Below, one piece after another: positions 12,988 through 25,100 of a DNA stretch of 64,000 nt. The notes beneath the pieces are model-generated. The model was not told where the DNA came from and made no database searches. It saw only the letters and a program-made list of their open reading frames with translations. The stretch covers positions 7,667,501-7,731,500 of the forward strand of contig JAVHKY010000003.1 of NCBI GenBank assembly GCA_035079385.1, given 5' to 3'. The stretch comes from Aspidiotus rigidus. Lineage: Eukaryota > Arthropoda > Insecta > Hemiptera > Diaspididae. Numbering within the stretch: position 1 is the stretch's first letter; each line of letters opens with the position of its first letter. Position numbers and translations under genes: made by a program.

Positions 12988-13456
12988 ATTATAATTAGGG
13001 CAAGTAAAAATATTTTTTTATCCGTCTGAAATATTTTTTTAAAATCTCAAAATATGTGGAAATATGTGCTAATAAATTTTTTTAAAGAAAACGTCAATTT
13101 GAGTATAAAAAATTCTAAAAATCAATTTAATAAAAGAAATATTAAAAAAGATTTTGATTGCAGTTGATGAACACATGCATGTGCAGATTGTTGAACAAAA
13201 AACTTTGCCTATTACCTCTAAAAATGTCCAAAATTTCACAATAAGTTGCGAGAAATCGAGTTAAAATTAGCTTTTAGGGAAAACATGGGAAATATGTGAA
13301 AATATTTTTTTTTTACAAAATATGTAAAAATATGTGCTATCAAATTTCAATGAAATACCCAAGTTATGCTGAAACGGATGATTTTCGAACTATTTACGTC
13401 ATAACTAGTAGCGAAAAAAATATGTGAAAAATATTTTTACTTGCCCTAATTATAAT
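12988..13456. mobile_element. Non-autonomous hAT-type element with 8-bp target duplication
   Basis: The element at 12996-13448 (453 bp) starts TAGGGCAAGTAAAAATATTT and ends with the exact complement (at least 22 bp of perfect terminal inverted repeat). It is flanked on both sides by ATTATAAT (12988-12995 and 13449-13456). This 8-bp duplication is the hAT signature, although ATTATAAT is itself palindromic and so less decisive than others in the window. The interior is AT-rich with ATATGTGAAAA-like words and no transposase. Confidence 0.78.
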
Positions 13457-13566
13457 TAAACATTTAGCAAAGTAGAAAAAAAAAAAAAAAAAAAAAAAAA
13501 AAGGAAACAAGATGCTAGAACAAAGCAATAATTAATTTAGTCAAGCAAAGGGAAATATTCTCAAGC

Positions 13567-13640
13567 GAGTACAAAATTACAAAAACCACAAGAAACATAG
13601 TCACAGTTATGTTTCTTGTGGTTTTTGTAATTTTGTACTC
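13567..13640. repeat. 33-bp perfect hairpin (8-nt loop)
   Basis: Arms 13567-13599 and 13608-13640 are exact reverse complements around GTCACAGT. Weaker complementarity extends outwards past CAAAGGG on both sides. The right arm and the sequence to 13700 resemble the tail of the Penelope-like copy (about 5790-5880), including AATTGAAGAACGTATTGATT at 13681-13700. This suggests two head-to-head copies of that tail. Confidence 0.8.
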
Positions 13641-13734
13641 GGTTGAGTATATATTACCCTTTGAATATGTACAACCATAAAATTGAAGAACGTATTGATT
13701 CAATTAGTCAGGCAAGTTAATTTTTCCGAGCCAC

Positions 13735-15785
13735 CGGGTATACCGACGTTATAAACTTCTCCAAAAATTTGATAGAACTAAGGTTACTATTCCAGCCTGC
13801 AACTTTGTCCATTTTTCTCATCTTCTTGACTTGACTGTAAGTCAGAAATCCTAAATTCAATGATAATTTTTTTTTAGAAACTTTCAAGATTTCTCGATTT
13901 ATACAAATCTTTGGCTGAAATCAACTGACGTTATATTCGAAAACTGACACCATCAATCTTATAGAATACTGGCACGTGTATTAGTTCACTGTTCAAATGA
14001 AGGAGAAAAACTTGAAATGAGAAAAACACCTTCTTAGCTGCTGCGCGGTTTTGCATCCGCCTTGAACTCAAGAGGTTGAGGAGATTTAGCTTTCATCCCA
14101 TCTGAGGAAATTTTTAAATTTTTCTTGTTGTTTCAAAATTCTTCTCTTAAGAAATTAATAACATAGAAGAAAATAATCTTTAGTATTTCTTCTGTCCAAA
14201 AATTGTCTTTTTGTCTTTTACTTTGTCATCATCTCTTCTATAAAAAAAAAAAAAAAAATAGCATAAGTTAACGAAATTGCGATAGGTATAAAAAAATACG
14301 AAGGCAGAAGACAACAAATCATGAAAGAAACGTTCTCCTCATGTGTTCAAGTCGACATAATTACGTGCGTGTCAATCCTAACGAAATATAAAGACAACAA
14401 ATTAGGTCGTAGATTGATAGAAAGTGTGTACCGGTATCATCCCCAGGATCTGGAATATGATACAAAGCCCACGGTAGATTCGTGACGTCATAACTAAAAA
14501 TATACTTATACGGGTATGTTTTTGAAAACCCTTACTGAAAAATTCATTAATGGGCTGCGAGGTTCGTACAACGAGCAAGTCTTAAAAATAAATTCCGAGA
14601 TAACTGAACTTCTAGATAAATAAAATAGAGGGAGAACATCATCACGCACTTTCCATATGAGAACCTATCACTTTTAAAAAAACGTTCACACGCAGTGCAA
14701 CATCTCTAAAAAAGAACATTTAACGCTATCAAATTTTCGGGGATTCCCAACGTACCTAAGTCTTATTACGTAGGTATAAGATATCTTTTGATTTTCATTT
14801 TAACTTCATATACCCAGCAAAATGGATAGAAAAATTCATGGGACACTAGCAGGAAGTTACATACACATACGTTTTTTTAGACACGTTCTCCCATCGTGAA
14901 ATTCACAGCAAAACAACGTGAAGTTGATTAAAAATAATAATATTATACATTATATAGACCGTACCAGAAGTGTCGACTTTGGGGCGTTTGAATTGAAAAC
15001 AAAAGATGCGAATCTACTAAAAACTTTGATGTTTCAATTTATATTAAAAAGCTCTTGTAGATAGCAACTTTAGAAAAGGGGGAAAAATTATGATGGATTA
15101 AAAAACGAGAAACAAAAGCTTCCACTTTGAAAACGAAAAAAAGGAAAAAAATCTCAATAATACTAGAATTTTTGTTTCCCTTATTATAATTCACAAAGCG
15201 TTGTAATTTCAATGAAAGAAGGAAAAGACGCGATGGAACATGAAGGAAAAAATTACACTTGTAAGTCAAAGGAAAGGTTAGTTCTTTTTGTTCTTTGATT
15301 TTCCGTAATGAAAACGTATTTCAAAAACAATTAAATCCTTGTTACGCATGATTATGATTTGGGAATGAAAGTTTCTAACTTGATTAAAATTTTAATATTT
15401 CAGCCTTTCTATAAAGTGATTTATAATTTCACGATTTGGTCGTTGTAGTTCGTTACGCTGAGATGAGCGAAAAACGTCACGAGTTTTAGAGGGTCAATAT
15501 TATACAGTTTTTAAAATTAAAAGAATGAAAGCGCTAGAGGAAGAAAGTTGAAAATTCTACTGAAGTGCGCTATTGAAATTTTTATAGAAAGTTCCTTTGT
15601 TTGTTCGTGTGGCATGTATATCTACATCGTGTGTACCTATTATTTCTGTTCTTTTTAGCATTTTTTTTAGCAATGTGAAGCGTTGGAAACGTTACAAAAT
15701 AAGATCATTATATCGGTATGTCTAACACAATAAAATGTACAAGAAACGTTTGTAAATATATGTCAATGAGATAAAAAAATTTCTT
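13735..15785. other. No gene recognised
   Basis: AT-rich DNA without a convincing open frame. Short A runs occur, for example near 14240-14260. Confidence 0.45.
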
Positions 15786-15790
15786 CCTTT

Positions 15791-15972
15791 ACCGCCCGCC
15801 GGGAAAAATTCGTCAGTGCCATGGCAATGCCACTTCTGCAACAAATGCCACAATATCCCCCTTTTTTAAGTGTTCTGATTGGTCAAATTTCAAAAAGTGG
15901 ACGTGGTCAGTTGTTCAGTCAAGAATTTGGCAAAATATCAACCATATGACATCAATTTTTTTCCGGCGGGCA
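15791..15972. mobile_element. Small inverted-repeat element (MITE-like)
   Basis: The left end, reading GCCCGCCGGGAAAAATT, is mirrored by AATTTTTTTCCGGCGGGC at the right end, about 180 bp apart. The arms are about 17 bp and imperfect. No transposase and no clear target duplication were identified, so the superfamily is not assigned. Confidence 0.6.
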
Positions 15973-16239
15973 GCTGACTTCGGTGGTGCTCATCTAGCTT
16001 TCCTACAGTGATTCATACGAGTAGATTCTTTTGAAGCGTGATGAATGATTAATCAGGAACTCTTTATTAGATCAATTTAATTTACGGCTTACTTCATATA
16101 AGGCCGGAATGTAGAAAATATGCAACAACGCAGTGGATTTGTTCGTGATGGGAGTGTTGTGCACGGGAATTCCCAATGGTTTTTCATTCATTATGGAAAA
16201 GGCGATCTAATCAGGAGAAATAAGGCTGGAGAAAGGGAT

Positions 16240-16455
16240 CAACCTTATAGGGCTTTTACAATTCTTATTGGTTGGTAGGACAATTTATGATACCCTCTCA
16301 CCGTTGTTACCACAGGAATTTATCTCTCTGCCTTTCTTTCTCATACAAAATATAGTCCATCCTGCAAACTAAGAATCAAATGATGGGAAAAATTTGCGAT
16401 CAAGACCAGTTTTTTTTCCTGATTCATCTTCGACGCTTGTAAAAGCCCTATTCTC
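16240..16455. repeat. Inverted repeat, possible MITE
   Basis: ATAGGGCTTTTACAA near 16247 is matched by its reverse complement TTGTAAAAGCCCTAT near 16437. The arms are short and no target duplication is obvious. Confidence 0.4.
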
Positions 16456-17156
16456 TAACCTTGTTACTCTCGAACAGACGAATACACCTTTTTTTCATAG
16501 AGGTTGGGACATCGAGTCAGCTGGAACTACTGGAAGACTGAATTCTGAACAATCAACAACCTGATTTCTGATTGACATTGAAGGACCAATGGTGTATATA
16601 CCTATTGTGAAAGGGGAATTTATTTTTGGCATTTTTGTGACAACGTATAAATATGCAGAAGAAAAGAGATATAATGTCAATTCAGTTTTGTACAACTGCA
16701 GCTCATCAATTGGGTGACGGTGACCATTTCTGGTAGATTGCTGGGACTTAATGCGTATATATAAGTGAACAAAATTATTGAGGAGTCGGTGGACAATACT
16801 TAATCTAGTGCGTAGAATTTAAATTTAATGCGATTCCTGGATAGGACTCCCGTTCCCAAAAAAACAGTCAGGAATTCCTGGTCAAATAATATGTAGTTCC
16901 CGACTTCCCGGAAATAGACCTTTTTCCTAGTGACGTCACGTAACACTGCTGACTTGCTGCTGCTGCAGTTCTCCCTCCCCCTGGCTCCAAGCCAAGTGAA
17001 CAAGCAAAATGTAACCAACGGATATTACATGTGAATTCCTGTAAGAAAAAAATGGGTTGTTTAAACATTGATGGAATTAAAAAATTTGAATTAGATTCAT
17101 CATTTAGAGGCTTTTATTGATCTCTTGAGCCAGAACACTCCCTTATTTTTTTACCT

Positions 17157-17445
17157 CTTAGAAGTAGGGTTGGGGAGCCGGCGAAATTTCGGCTCCAGCC
17201 CTGGCTCTCAGCTCCCAAAATCAAAGAGCTGGGCCAGCTCCCGACACCTTTTTCCCAAAAAATGGGGAGCGGAGCCGCTCTTTTGACTCTTTTGGCCAAA
17301 AAGAGCCAAATTTTGGCTTGGCTCCGGCTCTTAGCTTCAGAAACAAAGAGCTGAGCCAGCTCCTGGCTCTTTTTTCATCAAAAATTGGGAGCAGAGCTGC
17401 TCCTTTGGCTCTTTTGAGAGCCGGCTCCCCAACCTTACTTAGAAG
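17157..17445. mobile_element. hAT MITE with perfect 8-bp target duplication CTTAGAAG
   Basis: The element at 17165-17437 (273 bp) begins TAGGGTTGGGGAGCCGGC and ends with the complement of TAAGGTTGGGGAGCCGGC, an 18-bp terminal inverted repeat with one mismatch. Both sides carry CTTAGAAG (17157-17164 and 17438-17445). The interior consists of GAGCC/GGCTC words in two related blocks of about 130 bp. The open frames seen on the minus strand here are by-products of this repeat. Confidence 0.92.
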
Positions 17446-17631
17446 TAACAATACTTGGAAAACCACTAAATGTTATCACTATGTTGATTAAATCGAGAAA
17501 AAGTTGTTAACATTTTCGTTGTTCACTCAGACCGCAGATTTAACTATAAGGCATGACTTGTGGCATCACAGGAAGAAGGTCTATAGCACAACACTGCGCA
17601 ATGAACGTTTTGGTATGTCCAACGACGCAGC

Positions 17632-17801
17632 TAAAGTCCATTTAAAATAAGAGTGCTACTGGTTTTCACGGCGCGCAAGGAGATTTGTAGACTGTGCGGT
17701 ATTAGGCGGTAAGAGGAGTATTGCCCTGCGTTACCGCGCTGTCCATATGTCAGCGTTTGTTGCGGGTTGCATAGTAGCATTCTTATTTTAAACGGACTGT
17801 A
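17632..17801. mobile_element. TA-target MITE (Tc1/mariner-like)
   Basis: The element at 17634-17799 (166 bp) is flanked by TA dinucleotides. Its left end, AAGTCCATTTAAAATAAG, is matched by CTTATTTTAAACGGACT at the right end, with few mismatches over about 28 bp. The TA duplication and size fit a Tc1/mariner-type MITE. Confidence 0.75.
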
Positions 17802-18632
17802 GTGAGGTTGTACAATTGGCTGTACCGCACTTTGTCCCCTATATCACATTTCTAATTTTCAATTGCTGATAACTTGTCCCGTACTGCACCAATTTTACTG
17901 AAATTAGACTCAAAAAATAGAAAATTGTATACTCTTTTAATTATATCCTCTCCATTTTTTTTTTTGAAAACCCTTCCTGTCTTTGTAAGAAACAAAATAC
18001 TCGGATTCTCTTGTTTTTTTTCATAAGTGTACCCGATATCTACTTATTAATTGTTTTGTATAATATATTGTGTATCCACTGATTTTGGAGTGCAAACGTT
18101 GTGATAAAGTAAAGCTCTATATATAGGTAATGTCACGCCGCCATAATGGATGTATGCTTAGCGAGGAGAAATACGAGGAGAAATACGTTTATACTAGCCG
18201 TTATAGGCTATCGAGATATTTGCTTTTCAATTATAATACAGCCTCCCTACTTAAGGCAATACAGTAGAAAAGGTCCATCATGGCGTCGTGTCATTACTTA
18301 TTACCTATACTTTATTTTATAGACCCTTAATATATGAAGTAGGCCGAGCTTAATTACAATTTGAAAAACTTTAACATAACGTTAACATCGATGCTCAACG
18401 CCTCTCATTGCGCCCGTCGCTCTTGCCAGCCACCAGCCGGCAGCCGATGACTTTTTTTTTTTTTTTTTTTTTTCAATAACGCATGTAACGGTTAGGGATT
18501 ACAACTTTAACACAATTCAGCGTTACGTCATCCGATCCATAACTTTAATGTTAAAATTCACGTTACGGTACAATAACTTCAACAAATGCAAATGTTAAGC
18601 CATCTCTGCTTTGAATTTTGATAGGGCTTTTC

Positions 18633-18990
18633 CATTGGGATGTTAACCTATGTTTGCTAGCGCTAGAATCGCCTTCCTCTCTCGCCGCACTCCTTTGAAT
18701 TTCTGGGTGACGATTTTACGTTCAATGTATTTGGGCATAAGAATCGTGATTTTCAATTAGTTGTAGATGACTCAATACTTCATTAATAGAATTGCTTCTT
18801 TCAGTTATCGATTCTCTTGAAGTATTTAAACGATTTATAGGATATAATTTTTCGACAATACGAATTGTAATCATTTAAATAGTATTTGAAAATTGCAAAT
18901 TCCGCATCGTGAAGCATGGTACATTAAAATTATCCCCCACATGTTCAAACACGGCTACCAACTTACGTAACTTAGGTTAACATCCCAATG
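18633..18990. mobile_element. 358-bp inverted-repeat element inserted in the outer element's left arm
   Basis: The termini CATTGGGATGTTAACCTA (18633-18650) and TAGGTTAACATCCCAATG (18973-18990) are perfect 18-bp inverted repeats. Comparison with the intact right arm of the outer element shows that this segment interrupts a contiguous terminus there. Confidence 0.78.
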
Positions 18991-19251
18991 TCGGCGCATT
19001 GCATACGTATTCTCCTACGTGTTATCAAAATGGTAGTATTTTCAACATTGCTCTTATGGGTGATGCTGGATTCGGACCGGGCAGCGCTAGCATCGCGAAA
19101 AATTTTTGAATTTTTTAAGATCTCTCAAAAATATTTTAATCTGATAGAAAATTTTCCGCTCTTCAATTTTGTTCCTCATGAGTACACGCCTAAATTCATT
19201 ATTTTTGGAGAAATTTAAGAAAAACTAAAAAATCACCTTTATTAGTTTCAA

Positions 19252-19651
19252 CTTTCAAGCAGGGCTTGCACAATAAGAGTTATTTTTCGGTTAACTGTTA
19301 TAACCGAAATGAAAATATCAATTTTGACCGATTGACCGTTAACTGTTATAATTGACGATCGATCTTGACCAATTGACCGTTAAACGTTATTTTTTCGGTT
19401 ATAACTGTTATTTGACCGAAAATTCTAGGTCTCCTAACAACGTTAACCGAAAATTTTAGGACTTTGACCGAAATATCTTTCAACATTTAACAGTTATTGG
19501 TCAAAATACAGCTTGACCGATAACCGATAACCGAAAAAATTGGGAGGATCATTTTGACCGATAACGGATAACCGAAAAAATTTGTGAGGTCATTTGACCG
19601 CGATAACCGTTAACCGTTAGAAAAATTTCGGTCGCAAGCCCTGCTTTCAAG
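19252..19651. mobile_element. hAT MITE with perfect 8-bp target duplication CTTTCAAG
   Basis: The element at 19260-19643 (384 bp) starts CAGGGCTTGC and ends GCAAGCCCTG. It is flanked on both sides by CTTTCAAG (19252-19259 and 19644-19651). The interior carries many copies of TAACCG/CGGTTA-type words in both orientations, reminiscent of the subterminal repeats to which hAT transposases bind. No coding capacity. Confidence 0.93.
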
Positions 19652-19652
19652 T

Positions 19653-20037
19653 GAACCGCGTTATGCAAAAGCCGTCCAAGCGACACTTCATTGTTTTGGG
19701 GATATCGGCAGAACTGCAGTTAGCAGCTGTTGAGTGCGCTCTCGGTCAGTTATATTAAGTCTTGTTCTAATTAGCTGTGATTGTTGTTTCGTTACCTTTT
19801 GTATTAGACTCTGTGCCCATGCTTTCACTTTTACTTTTTATACTACCTTTGTATTAAGTACGATACTTTGTACTTTGTATGCGACTACTTTGAATGTGAT
19901 TATTAAAATCTAATTAAATACGAAGTATTTTTATGCATGCGCCGACAGGGGAAGAGACCTTTAAATGCATTATGACAGTGTACACATTCGCCAGATTTAA
20001 AAAATGTCGCTTGGACGGCTTTTGCATAACGCGGTTC
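19653..20037. mobile_element. 33-bp-TIR element abutting the hAT MITE
   Basis: The left arm 19653-19685 (GAACCGCGTTATGCAAAAGC...) and right arm 20005-20037 are perfect 33-bp inverted repeats. TTCAAGT occurs at both outer edges (19646-19652 and 20035-20041), although the right copy overlaps the arm. The hAT MITE to the left inserted one base from this boundary. Superfamily unassigned. Confidence 0.75.
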
Positions 20038-20792
20038 AAGTCATGATCACCGTTCACTTATCACTTATCAGTACTTTCTGAGTATTTCACATGGGCGACG
20101 CTAGCGATCCTACAATATGCCCGGTCTGAATTGCATACTCATTTTCATTGTGGAGTAGTTTGCCATAAGAGCAATGTTGGAAATACTACTATTTCGATAA
20201 CTCGTAGGAGAATACGTATGCAATGCGCCGACATGGGAAATGCCCTATAACTTGACATCATTTGTCATTGAAAGCATTATTATGAATTTGAGGAATTATC
20301 TGTCAAAAAGGCACTCGCTCCATAAGAATTACATTGATCAGGTACACTTTCGTCCTTTTGACAGACAATTTTTATGATGATTGTAATATTGTATTTGTAT
20401 GGCTATTGGCTAAACTAAAGCTTTCAAATACTTCCGTACTAAACTATAGAGAGCGCTTACTTTGCATCCTCATACGAATTCTATATGAACTGAGAATCAC
20501 AGTCAAACTATGCCAACGTCGAACACGTGTACTCGCGTTTTGTAGTTTTGTACCGCTATCGCAGGCTACGTATGATGTTTACACTTTCTTAAAATCTGAT
20601 GAGCTAGTGATACAGTTTCTGAATCTTAATTTTGGTCTCAGGTTGTACCGTTTCTTGCTCTGTTGCCTTTTACTTTAATAATAATAATTTAATAATCATC
20701 CGTCAATCGTTCAATGTCTAACATTAGTCTGTAAAGTTATCACTTAGTATTAATTCCTACTTTATCAATATCAAACACCTTTCGTTCTTAAA

Positions 20793-22102
20793 ATGTGGCT
20801 TAAAGTAATCTCATTTACCTTAATATGTTTAATTTCGTCCTGTCGATGTGTCGAAGAGGCAGAATCCAAAGCAAGACTCCTAATATCGAAACATATTCTG
20901 AATAGATATTTAGTTCAAGATATGGATATAATTATTAAAGTGAGTTTAACCTTATATCAGCTCTCTTCGTTTGAATTTGTTCTCATCCGTTCCATACTGT
21001 TTTTTCAGTACACTTTATACAATGTGGGCAATGCTGCGGCACAGAATGTCGTCATCATGGATGATAGTTTTCCTACTGACTCATTCATTACTGCTGGTGG
21101 GCAGTTGAGTGTGAAAATTGATAGGATTCCACCATCCAGCAATGTATCTCATACGGTTGTAGTGCGGCCGACTAAATACGGAGCGTTCAATTTTTCTGCC
21201 GCTATTGTGCAATACAAAGCTAGTGAAAATGCTGAGGAAGTAAGGATTTCATGAATGACCTAATATATTGAATAGGAATAGTTCCAGGTTATTAGATTAT
21301 TTATTGTTCTGTAATTCTATGTACGGCTTGTGAGAACTTCATCTTATCAATGTTCCACTTTTCAAATTTCAATCGTAGAATTCCTGTGAGAGTCTGTATT
21401 AGTGTAACTTGGGAAATACTGAAATCAGGGCAATTTTTACTTTTTACCTGTAAGTTATGTAAGAACACCAGATTAACGTGTTGACAAGATTTTAGTCGTT
21501 GCAACATCGAATAATTCGTTCGATTCGCTCGACGAAAGAATCCTAAGTGGTCTATAGAAATTCTATCTGGATTTGATTTGAAACAAATCCACCGACGATC
21601 AATATGAAGAGAGCACAGTGTAATGAAGCGTAAATTTTTGTGAGGGAAATCATGATTTTTTAATTCTTCCGCTTGACGAGCAGTTCTATTGTATTTGATA
21701 TTAGTATCTCGATCGGACAAGACGTTTACTCTTCTTTATATGTTCCGCTGATTTTTTGTACATTAAATGCTATTTCAGTGAAATGCTATTTTTCACGAGA
21801 TTTTTATTTCATGCTTGCAGGTGCAAAATGCCATTTCTAGTGAGCCTGGGGAAGGTAGAATTATCAATTTTCGAGAATATGATAAGAAATTTTCACCGCA
21901 TATGGTAAGTACTGAGGATCTTGAATTATGACGATCGTAGCTGTACACTAAAAGGTTCATTTTCATCTTTCAGTTGGATTGGAGCGCGTTTGCTATCATG
22001 ACGATGCCTTCTATCATCATTCCATTTATTCTATTCTGGTCCAGTAAAACCAAATACGAAGCTTTGGCTAAACAGAAGAAAGAGAAAAGCCAGAAAGATT
22101 GA
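20793..22102 (+). CDS. SSR2: Translocon-associated protein subunit beta (TRAP-beta / signal sequence receptor beta)
   Basis: Four exons join in frame: 20793-20939, 21009-21239, 21821-21904 and 21974-22102, all with GT-AG introns in phase 0. They give 196 aa, close to the roughly 183-190 aa of the family. An N-terminal hydrophobic signal peptide (residues about 1-19) precedes a lumenal beta-sandwich domain with KARLLISKHILNRYLV, YTLYNVG, and two N-glycosylation sequons (N94-V-S, N110-F-S). The family signature SSEPGEG..I..FREYDKKFSPH spans exon 3. One membrane segment follows (about 159-176), then a short Lys-rich cytosolic tail (KTKYEALAKQKK). TRAP is an ER membrane complex at the Sec61 translocon that assists translocation of some secretory proteins. 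Assignment rests on motif-by-motif recognition. The ATG lies directly before the signal peptide. A polyadenylation site could not be fixed; ATTAAA at 22117-22122 and AATAAA at 23045-23050 are candidates. Confidence 0.95.
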
Positions 22103-25100
22103 TCGATTTTTGAGTCATTAAAGAATGAATAAGAAATGCTCTTCGCCGACGAAATATAAAACCTCTTTGTGATGCAGGATTCGCGTATCATTTTCTTGTA
22201 CAAATTGTTGTGCATTTTTTTTTTTTGCTGGAATCAGTCGTAGGTTCCTTTTGTACTTCTGTTGGTCTGTGTATATAGTTATTATTATACTTGCATATTT
22301 TTTGTTGAACCCTCGCTGCAAAAAAAAATCAATAAGTATGTAAGAAATATAGGATTAATGTACAGTTTTGAAATCGAAGTGTTTTCCAATGATATTTCTC
22401 AAGTTTTTTTTCCCTTAATACTGAAGTAGGATTCTGGAAGACAGTTAATATAAATGAGTTTTTATGGCTCCCTGTGCTTATTTCTCTATATTTTCATCTT
22501 CATCATTATTTATTTTAGTAACACGAAAATGGTATCTTGAAATTGTGTCGTTATAGAGCAAAAACGGATCTATGAATTTTTCAGGTGGAATGTAAAAATT
22601 TACGTATGCATTTGAATCAATCCGATCAACGAACTACAAAATATTGAATTTCTTGTTGCCTCTGCCTTCCTCTTCACGATCAATTTTTTTTTGTCTTTTG
22701 AATCATAACTTGATTGAAAAGTGAGTGTTTTTCATATTTTTACCTTGAAATGAAGAATAATGACTCATCAACGAATGAAAAAGTATCTGTGCATACTTCA
22801 CGGAGAGGAATCTGTCGAAATATTTATCGTCTCTTTCAATCACGACGGAATTGAAATGCAGTGTTCACATGTAATAATTAGTCACCTATTTCACTGTTTT
22901 CTAAATCTTGAGAATTTGAATCTTGGTCCACAAGTAATTTTCTTTTCAGTAGACACACTGGACGTAACGATTTTTCCTAAGATAAAGTGAAGAGAAAAAA
23001 AAAAAAAAAAAAAAATAGAACGAATTTTCAGAAAGTAAAGTTGTAATAAAAATCATACAAAACTCGCTAATTTCGAAAAAAGTATAATTTAGCTAAACCT
23101 AGGTCTACTTAAAATGACAAGATAGAAAAAAAAATACAAGCTTTGTGACAGTAGTTATTCCTTTCACATAAATGTACAGATAAGGAAGAAGTATACAGTT
23201 CTGGTAAGATACGTACAATTTACAAAATGGAAATTTTGGTAAACTTGAAAAAAGTGTTAAAAATTATAAGAAAATTTTAAAAGAAGATTCTACGAAGGAA
23301 GATATCATCGATGCCTAATAGAATTACAAGTCAGAAAGCGGATGAATATTCGACTAAGTAATTTCAATAATGATAGTATCTATACAACTAAATAAAAGAA
23401 AAGAGATAATACTCGTTCGATTAAGAACAAAATATACACAATATTGCCAGTACGGGTACGCACATAAAATGAAAATAGCATTTAAAAATATTTTAGCGCC
23501 GAAAGCTATAAAATGCGTAGAAAGAAATCGAAGGAATATTAAACAAATAATATAAAATTCTTCATTTCTATCAAATAAAACAAAAGGAAATTAGACATGG
23601 TACAACCTTAGAAATACGATTATTAAAATCACAACAATAAAATTAAAAGATATTAACGTACTAACGTACGTTGAAACGAACCATCTTCTGATATCATTCG
23701 CCATTTTTGTCATTCTACTTGGAACAATAATAAAATGTAATTTTTCGACAAAATATTTGTATTCACGTTCGTATATCTTTCATTAAAGGATGAAAAGAAA
23801 GAGAGAGAAAAATCTATAATATAAATAACATTTTTGTTCTACAGACAAACTTCGTTCGAAAATCGAATACCAATTAAGTTAGAAACGTAGAAAACTCCCG
23901 AGTATGAACACATAATATTAATTCTTCGTATTTTTGATAAAACGGAAAACAATTCGTATTTATTCACAACAATTATTATTTAGGAATCATACAAAATAAT
24001 AAATTGTATAACTTCTTTGTCGTTCGGATTTTCGCCGAGGTCATTTTTCGTAATAATAGTAATAGAATACTGTTGATTTGAAAAAGAAAAAAAATAACTG
24101 CCTCTCAGGAAGGAATACCGTTCTCCATTTAACCACGTCATATAGTTCGAATAATTAAAAAAATTAAGAAGCAAAATTAAAAAAATAAAATAAAATTAGT
24201 CAAATAGAATTATGAAAATAAAATACGAGTCATAATAATAATGATAAAAAATCAATTGGAAATAATATATAATATTATGGTAAAGCGCCCAAAAATCGAT
24301 ATATTGAGTAACTCACAAAAATGCAATACACAAGTGGTGGACCGAATAAGAATGTAATTCTTCGATAATTGTAAAAAAAAAAAGTTGATATTTCTGATTG
24401 AAACTTCTCATACGTCGGTTAGTAAAACAGAGCGTTAAGGAGCAAACAATATTGAGAGATTCTTTTTGAATTTTTGTACCCTTCAAGATGCTACAAAAAG
24501 TATTTCATACTCTATGAAAGCAATTTCAAAAACTTTTTTCTAACTAGTCCCAGAGTGTGTGTACACGTAGTAAGTTTTTCGTCATTGTTGTTCAGGCGAG
24601 AAAGTCTTTCGTTTGTACGTAGAAAAATATACAGAAAATTCAGAGTAAACTGGAAGACCAAGAGGAAAAATTCAACTACATACTCGTATTTTAACTAGTT
24701 GAAAATAAGTAGAAACATTTCTAAAAGAACCCAGTGGAAATAAATTTTTCGCAATTGTAACTCTTCTCGTTCGCGTGCGTAAGTTGAATTATTTTCAATA
24801 CTTTTCAGTAGCAATGATACTGAATAACCCGAAGTCCAACAGATGAAGAAAGCGAAAATTTGAAATAAGAAGACAGAAAAAATTAAAATATAGATGTATT
24901 AAGTAGCAATCACGGGTGAGATATTAAGAAGAATGCCTCAATTATATCAACTCTGTCGAATACTCCATCTTTTAAATACTCGTTGAATGTACCAGAGATG
25001 CTGGTGTTATGCTTTCAAATATTTCGTCTAGAGAAATATTCGTCAATTTATACACCCTACGAACTAGAATAGTGCATGTCCTATAAAATCGGTTTTTAAG

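Larger units (their letters stand above)
18621..20248. mobile_element. Outer inverted-repeat element of a nested cluster
   Basis: The left arm runs from about 18621 (ATAGGGCTTTTCC) and resumes at about 18988 with ATGTCGGCGCATTGCATACG, then TATTCTCCTACG and the ATTGCTCTTATGG region near 19060. The right arm mirrors all of this from about 20110 to 20248, ending ATGCGCCGACATGGGAAATG then CCCTAT. The left arm is split by the 358-bp element at 18633-18990, and the interior holds two further elements. Arm length is more than 100 bp with moderate divergence. No transposase was seen. Confidence 0.75.

Noticed and set aside
17114..17466. Overlapping minus-strand frames of 61 and 81 codons
   Set aside because: They are produced by the GAGCC/GGCTC repeat interior of the hAT MITE.
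20580..20620. CTGATGAG as a possible hammerhead core
   Set aside because: No GAAA at the required distance and no stem II.
20334..20678. 114-codon plus-strand frame just upstream of TRAP-beta
   Set aside because: Hydrophobic, Leu/Cys/Tyr-rich translation without motif. The distance to TRAP-beta and lack of any splice link argue against its being part of that gene.
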